Positions 54,183-62,784 of a stretch of DNA of 64,000 nt are shown piece after piece (position 1 is the first letter of the stretch; every line of letters begins with the position of its first letter). Made by a program: the position numbers and the translations under genes. The DNA is taken from assembly GCA_947450365.1 (NCBI GenBank), contig CANFVE010000008.1:30565-94564 (forward strand). The letters run 5' to 3'. The notes under the pieces are model-generated. The model had not been told where the DNA came from, ran no database searches, and saw only the letters and a list, made by a program, of their open reading frames with translations. Source of the DNA: Cytophagaceae bacterium. Its GTDB lineage: Bacteria; Bacteroidota; Bacteroidia; Cytophagales; Spirosomataceae.

Positions 54183-55217
54183 ATGGCCATACGCACAGCA
54201 CTTTTATCATTTGGTATGTCGGGACGCGTGTTTCATGCTCCCTTTATTCATTTGCATCCAGGGTTTAGGTTAGTTTCTTGTTGGGAACGCACCCATCAAC
54301 ACATCCAATCACTCTACCCTTCCGTGGAATCTGTTTCGGACATGAATCAAATCCTGAATGACCCAAGCATCGATTTGATTATTGTGAATACACCCATTTA
54401 TACGCATTTCGACTATGCGCAAAAGGCCCTACAAGCTGGAAAACACATCGTCGTGGAAAAAGCATTTACCTCATTTTATTCTGAGGCCTTAGCCTTAGAA
54501 GCATTGGCCAACGAAAAAGGAAAACAAATTTTTGTCTATCAAAATAGGCGCCTAGATTCTGATTTTTTGACGGTCAAAAAAGTCTTTGACTCCGGCGTTC
54601 TGGGTGACATCGTAGAGGCCGAATTTCATTTTGACCGCTTCAATGGCGCGCAATCGCCCAAATTACATAAAGAAATCCCAGGTCCCGGAGCCGGAATCGT
54701 CAAGGATCTCGGTCCCCACATCATCGATCAAGCGCTCTATTTATTCGGCAAGCCTGACGCGGTTTTTGCAGATTTTCGCATGACAAGACCGGAAACCCAA
54801 GTGGAAGATTTGTTTGAAATTTTATTGTATTACCCTAGTTTACGCGTGCGCTTAAAAGCAGGCTATTATTTCAAAGAGCCCGTTCCGTCCTATCAATTAC
54901 ATGGCAAAAAAGGAAGTTTCCTCAAAGTCCGAGCAGATAAACAAGAACCCGATTTGGTGGCAGGGCTTTTGCCCAAAGGCGACTCATGGGGAACCGAAAC
55001 GGAGGAGGCCTATGGTCTATTGCATATTGATGGCCAAGCACCTATCCGTATTCCTTCCGAAAAAGGGGATTATATGCAATTTTATAATAATGTCCACGAT
55101 ACTCTGACCGCCTCCGCAAAACCTGCCGTATCAGCCCAGGATGGCGCGCTTTGCATGCAAGTCATCGACGCGGCATTTACCAGTGCAGGGGAACAACGTG
55201 TTATTTCCTTATCATGA
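54183..55217 (+). CDS. Gfo/Idh/MocA-family oxidoreductase
   Basis: Cytosolic NAD(P)-binding oxidoreductase of 344 aa. The Rossmann start reads ALLSFGMSGRVFHAPFIH, a variant of GxGxxG found in the YhhX/YdgJ subgroup. The usual EKP is EKA (VVEKAFTSF), so proline is replaced. The conserved VKDLGPHIIDQALYLFG carries the catalytic-type His. The substrate is unknown. The ATG at 54183 fits the family; upstream codons from 54156 do not. Its stop overlaps the Crp/Fnr start (ATGA). Confidence 0.86.
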   Translation: MAIRTALLSFGMSGRVFHAPFIHLHPGFRLVSCWERTHQHIQSLYPSVESVSDMNQILNDPSIDLIIVNTPIYTHFDYAQKALQAGKHIVVEKAFTSFYSEALALEALANEKGKQIFVYQNRRLDSDFLTVKKVFDSGVLGDIVEAEFHFDRFNGAQSPKLHKEIPGPGAGIVKDLGPHIIDQALYLFGKPDAVFADFRMTRPETQVEDLFEILLYYPSLRVRLKAGYYFKEPVPSYQLHGKKGSFLKVRADKQEPDLVAGLLPKGDSWGTETEEAYGLLHIDGQAPIRIPSEKGDYMQFYNNVHDTLTASAKPAVSAQDGALCMQVIDAAFTSAGEQRVISLS

Positions 55218-55855
55218 ACAGCATCGACAAAACCAAAACACTTTTTTCGCAATTTGAGCCGGAATTAACGAAGAAAATCCAACAAGTAGGCACCATCCGA
55301 AAATTCAAAGCGGATGATTTTTTGATGAAAACCGGTCAATCCATTCGCTCAGCGGTCTTAGTACTCGATGGCATCATTAAAGTTTTTCGCGAAGATGAGG
55401 AAGGAAACGAAGTTTTCATGTATAACCTACATCCCGGTGAAGCCTGTGCCATCTCGATGACCTGCGCCTCTCGGAATTTAAATAGCCAAATCATGGCCAA
55501 GGCCCTGGTGGATACTGAGGTTTTAGCCATTCCGGTGGAATTAATGGATGAATGGGCAGGCAAATACAAATCCTGGTACCAATTCGTGCTTGAAACCTAT
55601 CGTTCCCGGTTCGAAGAATTATTAGATACGCTAGACCAAATCGCCTTCCGCAATTTGGACGAACGGCTTTTGTGGTATTTAAAACAACATCAAAAAAGTT
55701 TTCAAAGTAACCTCATCAAAGTTTCTTTTACCGAAATTGCCATGGAATTAAATTCCTCTCGGGAAGTCATTTCTCGCCTCATGAAAAAATTAGCCGAAAA
55801 AGGATTCATCCGCATCCAAAAAAATCAAATTGAAATTATTCACCTGACGGTTTAA
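55214..55855 (+). CDS. Crp/Fnr-family transcriptional regulator
   Basis: DNA-binding regulator of 213 aa. It has an N-terminal cyclic-nucleotide-type beta-barrel (about 20-130, FLMKTGQSIRSAVLVLDGIIKVFRED) and a C-terminal winged helix (FTEIAMELNSSREVISRLMKKLAEKGFI). The N-terminal cysteine cluster of oxygen-sensing FNR is absent. Cys residues occur only mid-barrel (EACAISMTCAS). The start at 55214 overlaps the preceding stop by ATGA. The next gene, a dihaem cytochrome, starts 2 bp after its stop, which makes that cytochrome a likely target. Confidence 0.9.
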   Translation: MNSIDKTKTLFSQFEPELTKKIQQVGTIRKFKADDFLMKTGQSIRSAVLVLDGIIKVFREDEEGNEVFMYNLHPGEACAISMTCASRNLNSQIMAKALVDTEVLAIPVELMDEWAGKYKSWYQFVLETYRSRFEELLDTLDQIAFRNLDERLLWYLKQHQKSFQSNLIKVSFTEIAMELNSSREVISRLMKKLAEKGFIRIQKNQIEIIHLTV

Positions 55856-55857
55856 TC

Positions 55858-56781
55858 ATGAAAAGATCCGGTATAAAATTCATTCTTTTCTCCTTTTTGA
55901 CTTGTTTTCTTTTGGGACAAACGAGGGCCCAACAACCCGATTCTAGCCCATGGATTGGCCCCTCTCCCACCAGCATTCCACAAAACCCACAGGGAAAGCT
56001 CATCCGCTATGGAAAGGCCTTAATCGAAAATACATCCTACTATTTAGGTCCGAAAGGAAAGGTAAAGGTGGCGAGCAATGGCATGAATTGTCAAAATTGC
56101 CATTTAGAAGCCGGCGCGAAGCCCTGGGGAAATAATTATTTCGGAGTAGCTGCCCTATATCCGAAATTCAGAGCCCGTAGCGGAGGTATGGAATCCATCG
56201 CGAAACGGGTAAATGATTGCTTCCAACGAAGCCTCAATGGCAAAGGTATCGACTCCACCAGTCGTGAAATGAAAGCCATCATCGCCTACATGGAATGGCT
56301 TGGCACCAACATTCCAAAGGGAACGAAAGTCATCGGCACCGGAATCCGCGACATCGCATTCCTTGATCGCACCGCAGATCCCGAAAAAGGTAAAACATTG
56401 TATCAAGAAAAATGCATTACTTGCCACCTATCCGAGGGGACTGGAATCAAAAATCCTACCACTGGCGGATATACCTTCCCTCCACTTTGGGGCAAACATA
56501 GCTACAATACGGGCGCTGGTTTATTTCGTTTAAGCCGCTTAGCGGGCTATATCTATGATAACATGCCGCAAGGATCTACCTATCAGGCACGCCAACTCAC
56601 CGAAGAACAAGCCTGGGACCTCGCTGCTTTCATCAATACGCGGGAAAGACCAGGATTTGATAATTCAAAAGACTGGCCGGATATCGGTGGAAAACCCATC
56701 GATCATCCCTTCGGACCCTATAAGGATTTATTTTCAGAGGCCCAACATAAGTTAGGCCCCTTCAAAGCCATGAAGAAATAA
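55858..56781 (+). CDS. TsdA-like dihaem cytochrome c (thiosulfate dehydrogenase family)
   Basis: Periplasmic dihaem cytochrome of 307 aa (signal peptide ending LLGQTRAQQ). Haem motifs are CQNCH (Cys78, Cys81, His82) and CITCH (Cys186, Cys189, His190). An extra cysteine, Cys121 in RVNDCFQRSLNGK, is at the place where TsdA and SoxA cytochromes use a cysteine as haem ligand. With MEWLGTNIPKGTKV and the C-terminal TEEQAWDLAAFINT it fits TsdA, which oxidises thiosulfate to tetrathionate or the reverse. Activity is not proven by sequence. It is cotranscribed with the Crp/Fnr gene. Confidence 0.82.
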   Translation: MKRSGIKFILFSFLTCFLLGQTRAQQPDSSPWIGPSPTSIPQNPQGKLIRYGKALIENTSYYLGPKGKVKVASNGMNCQNCHLEAGAKPWGNNYFGVAALYPKFRARSGGMESIAKRVNDCFQRSLNGKGIDSTSREMKAIIAYMEWLGTNIPKGTKVIGTGIRDIAFLDRTADPEKGKTLYQEKCITCHLSEGTGIKNPTTGGYTFPPLWGKHSYNTGAGLFRLSRLAGYIYDNMPQGSTYQARQLTEEQAWDLAAFINTRERPGFDNSKDWPDIGGKPIDHPFGPYKDLFSEAQHKLGPFKAMKK

Positions 56782-57189
56782 TTAATATTTCAGAAAAGCC
56801 CAACCATCTTCTTGCTTTAGCACCACTTCCGCGACGCCAGATGGCACAAAACCGGATTGTGGCAACAAGGTAGCCTTGTCGATTTTCCGTTCCCGAATCG
56901 TATTTTCACAGGCGACGAAAGTGACACCTTTGCTGGCTAATTCGGCAATTTTTGCCTGTTGGGTCGTCTTCGAACCAATCAAAAAATTGATTCCCGCGCC
57001 ATGAGCAACCACTTCCACTTGGGTATTGGGACCTAAGGCCGTTTGTAAATTGGAAATATTCCGAATGGCTCCATGCCAAGCGGTGGTATCGCTCGTATTC
57101 ATTTGAACGACAACTTTATGGACTTTTTGAGCAAATACACCGGTGGAAAACAAGGCGCCGAATAAAAAGGTAACGAGTAATTTTTTCAT
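56782..57189 (-). CDS. Secreted DsrE/DsrF-like protein
   Basis: Protein of 135 aa from the ATG at 57189 (MKKLLVTFLFGALFSTGVFAQ, an export signal). The frame continues upstream to 57270 without family residues. The mature part is a DsrE-like domain (KVVVQMNTSDTTAW, VEVVAHGAGINFLI, ELASKGVTFVACENTIRERK, GVAEVVLKQEDGWAFLKY). It keeps a single cysteine in VACENT, the position at which periplasmic DsrE relatives may carry persulfide. Its role is unproven, but it sits among thiosulfate and rhodanese genes. Its stop directly abuts the TsdA-like stop. Confidence 0.83.
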   Translation of the reverse strand: MKKLLVTFLFGALFSTGVFAQKVHKVVVQMNTSDTTAWHGAIRNISNLQTALGPNTQVEVVAHGAGINFLIGSKTTQQAKIAELASKGVTFVACENTIRERKIDKATLLPQSGFVPSGVAEVVLKQEDGWAFLKY

Positions 57190-57277
57190 AGTTTTTATGT
57201 TAGAATCAAAAGCAATTTGTGAAAATTTACCGAGTTCACAAGAGACAAAAGTCACGAAACGGGTAAACAATCCAACC

Positions 57278-57285
57278 TAAATTTG
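57278..57285 (+). promoter_or_regulatory. -7 promoter element for the rhodanese-thioredoxin operon
   Basis: TAAATTTG is a perfect TAnnTTTG, 20 bases before the ATG at 57306. No TTG is found at the ideal -33 spacing. Confidence 0.5.
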
Positions 57286-57305
57286 TCGAAATTAAATCAA
57301 ATACC

Positions 57306-57608
57306 ATGCTCAATCTATTAAAAAAGGTTTTTGGCTTAGGCCCACGTGTAAATTACAAGGAATTAATTGCCCAAGGTGCTCAGATTATCGATGTGCGAAC
57401 GCCAGGTGAATTTAAACAAGGCCACACAAAGGGAGCGATCAATGTACCTTTGCAAAATATCTCACGTGAATTAGGTAGATTAAATAAACAAAAAACCTAC
57501 ATTACCTGCTGTGCTTCAGGAATGCGAAGTCGGCAAGCCAAGAATTTCTTGATTGCCCAGGGCTTTGAACATGTACATAACGGGGGTAGTTGGGCCTCTT
57601 TAACTTAA
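57306..57608 (+). CDS. Single-domain rhodanese
   Basis: Sulfurtransferase domain protein of 100 aa, cytosolic. It has the rhodanese signatures IIDVRTPGEFKQGH and a six-residue active loop starting at Cys69 (CCASGMRS), followed by FEHVHNGGSW. Cys68 next to the catalytic position is unusual. Likely it moves sulfane sulfur between thiols. It is the first gene of a three-gene operon: thioredoxin starts 1 bp later. Confidence 0.92.
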   Translation: MLNLLKKVFGLGPRVNYKELIAQGAQIIDVRTPGEFKQGHTKGAINVPLQNISRELGRLNKQKTYITCCASGMRSRQAKNFLIAQGFEHVHNGGSWASLT

Positions 57609-57609
57609 T

Positions 57610-57906
57610 ATGACAAAATTTGCCGCCTTATTACAATCCACCGAGCCTGTTCTCGTCGACTTTTCTGCGGAATGGTGCGGTCCCTGCAAGCAATTGAAAC
57701 CTATTTTGGAACAAGTCAAATCCAAAGTGGGTGAACAAGCGAAAATTATTAAAATCGACGTGGATAAAAATCGGTCCTTAGCCGATAAATTTCAAATCCG
57801 TTCTGTACCTACCCTCATTTTGTTTAAGGGGGGAAAGGTGGTTTGGCGTCAATCGGGTGTCGTACCCGCCAGTACCTTAGAAAGCATCATTCGATCCAAT
57901 CAATAA
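57610..57906 (+). CDS. Thioredoxin
   Basis: Cytosolic thioredoxin of 98 aa with the active site Cys23-Gly-Pro-Cys26 in AEWCGPCKQL, the buried Asp in VDFSAEW, the cis-proline in RSVPTLILFKGGK, and no signal peptide. It is slightly shorter than canonical TrxA (about 105-109). Placed between two rhodanese genes, it probably reduces protein or rhodanese persulfides, with trxB at 10.3 kb as reductase candidate. Confidence 0.93.
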   Translation: MTKFAALLQSTEPVLVDFSAEWCGPCKQLKPILEQVKSKVGEQAKIIKIDVDKNRSLADKFQIRSVPTLILFKGGKVVWRQSGVVPASTLESIIRSNQ

Positions 57907-57910
57907 GTAT

Positions 57911-58624
57911 ATGAAAAAATTAGCTCTATTAAGTGTAATAGCCTTATTTTTAGGCGCATGTTCTTCTTCGACACCTAAATCGGAAGGCATCAAATCAGTC
58001 GATGCCCTGGCCTTTCAATCCAAGATAAATGAGGATACCCAAGCGGTAATCCTGGACGTGAGGACCCTTGATGAATTTGAACGAGGACACATCAAAGGGG
58101 CTCAATTGGCAGATTTCTCAAGTCCGGCATTCCAAGAAATTATCGCCAAACTAGACAAAACAAAACCCGTTTTGGTCTATTGCCTATCAGGTGGACGCTC
58201 GAGTCAAGCCGCTGATGCCCTCCTAAATCTAGGCTTTACAAGCATTTATAATTTAGATGGAGGAATGCTCGCATGGAATGCCATTCATTTGCCCGTAATT
58301 AGCCCTGAAAATTCTGCATTAGCCTCTTCAGGAATGTCCATGAGTGATTTTGAAACCAAAATCAAAGGCAAGAAACAGGTCATTGTGGATTACAATGCGG
58401 AATGGTGTGGCCCATGCAAGCAATTAAGTCCGATCTTAAAAGCTTGGGTTCAGGAGCAAAACGGTGCGGTCGAATTACTCGAAATTGACGTAGATGCAAA
58501 TCCTGAATTAGCTAAAGCCAAAAAAATAGAAGCCATCCCCTATTTAGAGATGTACAAAGACGGAAAAATGACTTGGTCGAATGTGGGGCTAATTGGCAAA
58601 ACTGAATTAAACCTAGCGAAATAA
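57911..58624 (+). CDS. Rhodanese-thioredoxin fusion lipoprotein
   Basis: Exported lipoprotein of 237 aa. The lipobox is LGAC with Cys17. A rhodanese domain (about 28-130) has VILDVRTLDEFERGH and catalytic Cys91 in YCLSGGRSS. A thioredoxin domain (about 145-237) has Cys166/Cys169 in AEWCGPCKQL. It repeats, fused and exported, the two domains of the preceding genes; the AEWCGPCKQL decapeptide is identical in both thioredoxins. It is likely anchored in the periplasm, linking sulfane-sulfur transfer with thiol reduction. It follows the thioredoxin gene by 4 bp. Confidence 0.9.
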   Translation: MKKLALLSVIALFLGACSSSTPKSEGIKSVDALAFQSKINEDTQAVILDVRTLDEFERGHIKGAQLADFSSPAFQEIIAKLDKTKPVLVYCLSGGRSSQAADALLNLGFTSIYNLDGGMLAWNAIHLPVISPENSALASSGMSMSDFETKIKGKKQVIVDYNAEWCGPCKQLSPILKAWVQEQNGAVELLEIDVDANPELAKAKKIEAIPYLEMYKDGKMTWSNVGLIGKTELNLAK

Positions 58625-58626
58625 GC

Positions 58627-59124
58627 TTACTTTTTCGCGGGTTCAAATCCGATTGATACCGAATTCACACAATAGCGTAATCCTGTTTCGGTGGGTCCAT
58701 CGTCAAATACATGGCCTAAATGACCACCACATTTTCCGCAGGTGATTTCGATTCGCCGCATGCCCAAGGTATTATCCACCGTTTCTTTGATGACGCCTTT
58801 TTTGACTTCTTTGTCGAAAGAAGGCCAACCGCAATGCGCATCGAATTTGGAATCCGAACTAAATAAAGGGGCACCGCAACCACGGCAGGTGTACATTCCC
58901 TTTTCTTTATGCATTAAGAACTTGCCTGTGAAGGGCTGCTCGGTTCCTTTTTGACGTAAAATATAAAATTCTTCGGGGCTTAATTTAGCCTTCCATTCGG
59001 CTTCAGTTGTAGGCAATTGACTCATTGATTTGGGTGTTTGGGTAGCCACGCTTGGATTCTGCCCGCAGGCTTGCAAAGCGAATAAAAATAAGATCGAATA
59101 GACGAGGGTAAATTTGCTTTTCAT
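58627..59124 (-). CDS. msrB: Lipoprotein methionine-R-sulfoxide reductase
   Basis: Repairs oxidised methionine (R-sulfoxide) in exported proteins. It has 165 aa with lipobox FALQAC (Cys20). Zinc ligands are Cys80/Cys83 (CRGCG) and Cys129/Cys132 (CGKCG). The catalytic Cys152 is in RYCVNSVSIGF. HCGWPSFDKEV is the usual substrate segment. Being exported, it needs a periplasmic reductant; the neighbouring thioredoxin-domain lipoprotein, whose stop lies 2 bp away on the other strand, is a plausible one. Confidence 0.94.
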   Translation of the reverse strand: MKSKFTLVYSILFLFALQACGQNPSVATQTPKSMSQLPTTEAEWKAKLSPEEFYILRQKGTEQPFTGKFLMHKEKGMYTCRGCGAPLFSSDSKFDAHCGWPSFDKEVKKGVIKETVDNTLGMRRIEITCGKCGGHLGHVFDDGPTETGLRYCVNSVSIGFEPAKK

Positions 59125-59189
59125 GGCTGTAAATTTAAAGGTAAACGCATTTTTTTGTAAATTGTTTCATCGGCCCCAAATTTAATCGA

Positions 59190-59855
59190 ATGTGTTATTA
59201 TACCGACCAAACCAGTGCCAAAAAATCCCTCGAAAAACGTTTTGAGGCCCAGGCACTTTTTGAAGCCAGTTTGCTACCCAGTGGCAAACAGTCCGGGTTT
59301 TCACATCCGAAATTACCCATTATTACGCAAGCCAAACCCGGCCTGATTCAATTGATTTCTTGGGGCCTCATTCCGGCTTGGGCCACGGCCGAACAAGCCA
59401 GCACCTTACCGAATCAAACCCTGAATGCAAAATCAGAAACGATTTTCGAAAAGGCGTCCTTTGAACCCTCGGTGCTGAAGCAGCGTTGTTTGGTGCTGGT
59501 CGACGGATTTTTCGAATGGCAAACCCGCGGCAAAGAAAAAATCGAATATCGAATCGACCTCAGCTCCCCTGGTCCCTTCGCACTTGCGGGCATTTATGCG
59601 ATTTGGATGGATCCTGTGAGCCGAGCACTCAAACCCAGTTTTTCTATTCTGACGACTGCCGCGAATCCATTGATGGAAGAAATCCATAATACCAAAAAAC
59701 GGATGCCAGTCATTTTATCTCCGGAAGCCGAAAAATCCTGGATTGCGCCCATGCCCAGCGAAGAAATCAAGTCTTTTTTAAAGCCTTTTGACGAACAAAA
59801 AATGCAGGCGAATCCCGTAAAACCTATTCTTGAAGAACAATTATCCCTGTTCTAA
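59190..59855 (+). CDS. SRAP-domain protein (HMCES/YedK family)
   Basis: Protein of 221 aa that crosslinks to abasic sites in single-stranded DNA through its N-terminal cysteine (Cys2, exposed after Met removal: MCYYTDQ). The family residues are present: WGLIPAWA, LNAKSETIFEK, RCLVLVDGFFEWQ, FSILTTAANPLMEEIHNTKKRMPVIL. It protects abasic lesions from cleavage during replication. Its neighbour on the opposite strand is the error-prone polymerase, and the two stop codons overlap by 4 bases. Confidence 0.93.
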   Translation: MCYYTDQTSAKKSLEKRFEAQALFEASLLPSGKQSGFSHPKLPIITQAKPGLIQLISWGLIPAWATAEQASTLPNQTLNAKSETIFEKASFEPSVLKQRCLVLVDGFFEWQTRGKEKIEYRIDLSSPGPFALAGIYAIWMDPVSRALKPSFSILTTAANPLMEEIHNTKKRMPVILSPEAEKSWIAPMPSEEIKSFLKPFDEQKMQANPVKPILEEQLSLF

Positions 59856-62782
59856 TCTAGGTGTCGCGGATCCACGCGCCAGCCTAATTTGCGCAAAGCT
59901 TGTACGCGCAAACTTCGATGCCCAAACTCCTCCATCACCGCACCCTGCATCCAATACACGCCTCCGCCTCGAAAGCTGTACTTTTTCAAATCCGTCGGGA
60001 AATGCACCGTATCAAAAAACTCGCCCCGCACATCCAAAAAATAGCCAAAATACATACGATCTCCATTTTTCGTGCGCGTAGGTTTCAGGGTCACCAAATA
60101 ACCCAAAATATCCCCTCGCTCGAAGCACAAATCAGCATTTAAAAGCGTTTGGGGCAATCCATCCACTAAATCAAAGGGGGAACAGAGCGGAAAACCTAAA
60201 AGCTCCCATTGGTCAAAAGCATCCTCTACTACATCATGTTCCAAGACCGGCAAGGTTCCTAAATCCGTCGTTTGCTCCGAAAACATATCCATCGAAACGA
60301 CGGGTGCCCGATTCCCTTGAAAACGGGCATGTGCCTCCCAAAGTAAGGGTTTTTTCTCCCAACCGAGTCGGCGAAAAGCGCCAATGCGAACCAATAAAAT
60401 GACTTGTTCGAGGCCAATAGGCACGCGGTGGACAAAATCTTCCCAACTGCGAAAAGGGCCCGCTTGTTCACGCGCCTCCAATAAATCCCGAACGACTCGC
60501 TTTTCCAGACCTTTGACATGCACCCAGCCCAACCAAATCACGGTACCCTCCAAGCGCGTCAAAAAATCACTCGCATTCAGCTCCGGCGCCTCGATCTGCG
60601 CGCCACAGCGCCGCGCTTCATGTACATAAAACTCCGTCCGGTAAAATCCCCCAAAATTATTAATCACCGCCACCATGAATTCCAAGGGATAATAGGTCTT
60701 CAAATACAGGCTTTGGTAACTTTCCACGGCAAAGGAAGCCGAATGTGCTTTGGAAAAACTATAGCCAGAAAAACTTTCCATTTGGCGCCAGACCTCCTTC
60801 GACACGGCGGGATCATAGCCTTTCTCGGCGCAATTGGCAAAAAACACATCCCGAATTCGCTCAAATTCGGCCCGAGAACGGTATTTGCCCGACATCCCGC
60901 GGCGCAGCACATCCGCCTCCGCCAAACTCAAGCCTGCAAAATAATGCGCCACCTTAATCACATCCTCCTGATAGACCATCACCCCAAAGGTCTCCCGCAT
61001 CAATTCCCCCATCAAGGGATGCACGGGCACATAGGAATCCGGCGCATGAAAACGCTCGATATAGGCCTTCATCATGCCCGAAGAAGCTACGCCCGGCCGG
61101 ATAATCGAAGAGGCCGCGACGAGCGTCAGGTAATCTTGGCAGCGTAATTTGGTCAACAAAGACCGCATCGCCGGGGATTCAATGTAAAAACAACCCATTG
61201 TTTCATGCCGCATCAATTGCTTCCGAAGCCCCTCATCTCGCATAAAATCCTGCACCCGATGAATGTCCACATCCACTCCCCGGTTTGCTCGAATGATATC
61301 GACGGATTCTTTGATATGCCCGAGGCCCCGTTGGGATAAAATATCAAACTTCGCAAAGCCAATTTCCTCGGCCACATACATATCAAACTGGCAAATCGGG
61401 AAGCCCTTAGGCATCGGTTCCAAGGCCGTATAATAGGCCAAAGGAGCCTCCGAAACTAAAATACCCCCTGCATGAATGCTTAAATAATTCGGAAAATCGA
61501 GTAGGAGATTGCCATATTTCACAATCAAGGCTTGTATCTCTGAGCCCACCTCTCGCATCGCCGTGGCGGGATCTAACCAGGCATCAATTTCGGATTTGGG
61601 AAGTCCAAAAACCTTGGCTAATTCGCGGTAAATCGACTTATCACGAAAGGTGACGTAGGTGGCCAACAAACACACGTGCTGCGCCCCATAGCGCTTAAAA
61701 ATATAATCGATGATTTCATCCCGCTCATCCCAAGAAAAATCGATATCAAAATCCGGCGGGCTCGTCCGCTCCGAATTAATAAAGCGCTCAAAATACAAAT
61801 CCAGCGTAATCGGGTCCACATCCGTAATCCCCAAACAATAGGCCACAATCGAATTTGCCCCACTTCCCCGCCCCACATGAAAATAGCCCCTCGACCGCGC
61901 ATAGCGAATAATGTCCCAAGTAATCAAAAAATAGGCATCGAAACCCAAATCGTGGATGACCTTTAATTCCTTTTTGACCCGTTCCTGTGCCTCCCGATCC
62001 GCCCGGGGATAGCGATGACGCATGCCTTCGGCGGCGAGTTTGGCGAGCAGCGCCCGGTCGTCTTCCCGACTCGAACTGAATAATCGCCGATTCTTTGGCA
62101 GTTTAAAATCAAACGAAAACGAACAATCCGCCAAAATCGCTGTGGCCCCCGTCAATAATTCCGGAAAATCCGCACAAAAAACAGCCAATTCTTCCGGACG
62201 ATACATGCGCTCATCTGGCAAGGCTTGTGACTCTGGGGGTAATTTGCTTAATAAGACATTTTTATCGATTGCCCGCAATAAGCGATGCATTGAAAAGCCT
62301 CGTTGGTCCAAAAACGTAATCCCCTGACACCAAACCATCCCCGCGCGATCCTTTTCCTTCCACAACCGATTCCGATCCTGCGCGCGAATCCCCCAGCGCT
62401 CCTGGGTACCCAAGCTTTTTACTTGCGTTTTGCGCGCATAGGGAAAAATGGTCCAAACATCGGGGGAAACGGGTGGGCGCTCGGGCCAAGGTTCGGAGGT
62501 GAGTAAATACTCCGAGGCAAAGCGGTGAATTTGGGCCAAACCTTCGGCATTTCGGGCGATGCAGATGTACATGAGGGAATCTTCTTGGCGAAATTCCATA
62601 CCGAGAACGGGTTTGACGCCGGCGAGCTGGCATGCTTTGACAAAATCAAAAATCCCGGAAGCCCGATGAATATCCGTCAGTGCCAGTGTCTGTATCCCAT
62701 GCGCCACCGCCGCTTGGACCAATTGTTCTGGCGAAAGCGTCCCATAACGCAAGCTATAATACGAATGACAATTCAGATACAT
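59852..62782 (-). CDS. dnaE2: Error-prone DNA polymerase III alpha (DnaE2-like)
   Basis: C-family polymerase of 976 aa. The PHP domain is first (YLNCHSYYSLRYGTLSPEQL, ALTDIHRASG). Then come the palm with catalytic acids (PPDFDIDFSWDERDEI), LLATYVTFRDKSIYRELAKV, fingers (GCFYIESPAMRSLLTKL, MVYQEDVIKVAHYFAGLSLAEADVLRRGMSGK), FSGYSFSKAHSASFAVESYQ, helix-hairpin-helix and an OB-type end. It is shorter than replicative DnaE and lacks its long C-terminal tail, as is usual for DnaE2. It starts 2 bp after dinB, so the two lesion-bypass polymerases are cotranscribed. Confidence 0.92.
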   Translation of the reverse strand: MYLNCHSYYSLRYGTLSPEQLVQAAVAHGIQTLALTDIHRASGIFDFVKACQLAGVKPVLGMEFRQEDSLMYICIARNAEGLAQIHRFASEYLLTSEPWPERPPVSPDVWTIFPYARKTQVKSLGTQERWGIRAQDRNRLWKEKDRAGMVWCQGITFLDQRGFSMHRLLRAIDKNVLLSKLPPESQALPDERMYRPEELAVFCADFPELLTGATAILADCSFSFDFKLPKNRRLFSSSREDDRALLAKLAAEGMRHRYPRADREAQERVKKELKVIHDLGFDAYFLITWDIIRYARSRGYFHVGRGSGANSIVAYCLGITDVDPITLDLYFERFINSERTSPPDFDIDFSWDERDEIIDYIFKRYGAQHVCLLATYVTFRDKSIYRELAKVFGLPKSEIDAWLDPATAMREVGSEIQALIVKYGNLLLDFPNYLSIHAGGILVSEAPLAYYTALEPMPKGFPICQFDMYVAEEIGFAKFDILSQRGLGHIKESVDIIRANRGVDVDIHRVQDFMRDEGLRKQLMRHETMGCFYIESPAMRSLLTKLRCQDYLTLVAASSIIRPGVASSGMMKAYIERFHAPDSYVPVHPLMGELMRETFGVMVYQEDVIKVAHYFAGLSLAEADVLRRGMSGKYRSRAEFERIRDVFFANCAEKGYDPAVSKEVWRQMESFSGYSFSKAHSASFAVESYQSLYLKTYYPLEFMVAVINNFGGFYRTEFYVHEARRCGAQIEAPELNASDFLTRLEGTVIWLGWVHVKGLEKRVVRDLLEAREQAGPFRSWEDFVHRVPIGLEQVILLVRIGAFRRLGWEKKPLLWEAHARFQGNRAPVVSMDMFSEQTTDLGTLPVLEHDVVEDAFDQWELLGFPLCSPFDLVDGLPQTLLNADLCFERGDILGYLVTLKPTRTKNGDRMYFGYFLDVRGEFFDTVHFPTDLKKYSFRGGGVYWMQGAVMEEFGHRSLRVQALRKLGWRVDPRHLD

Positions 62783-62784
62783 GT

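Noticed and set aside
55151..55213. Longer N-terminus for the Crp/Fnr regulator
   Set aside because: It overlaps the end of the preceding oxidoreductase gene and has no family likeness. The ATG at 55214 makes a standard ATGA overlap.
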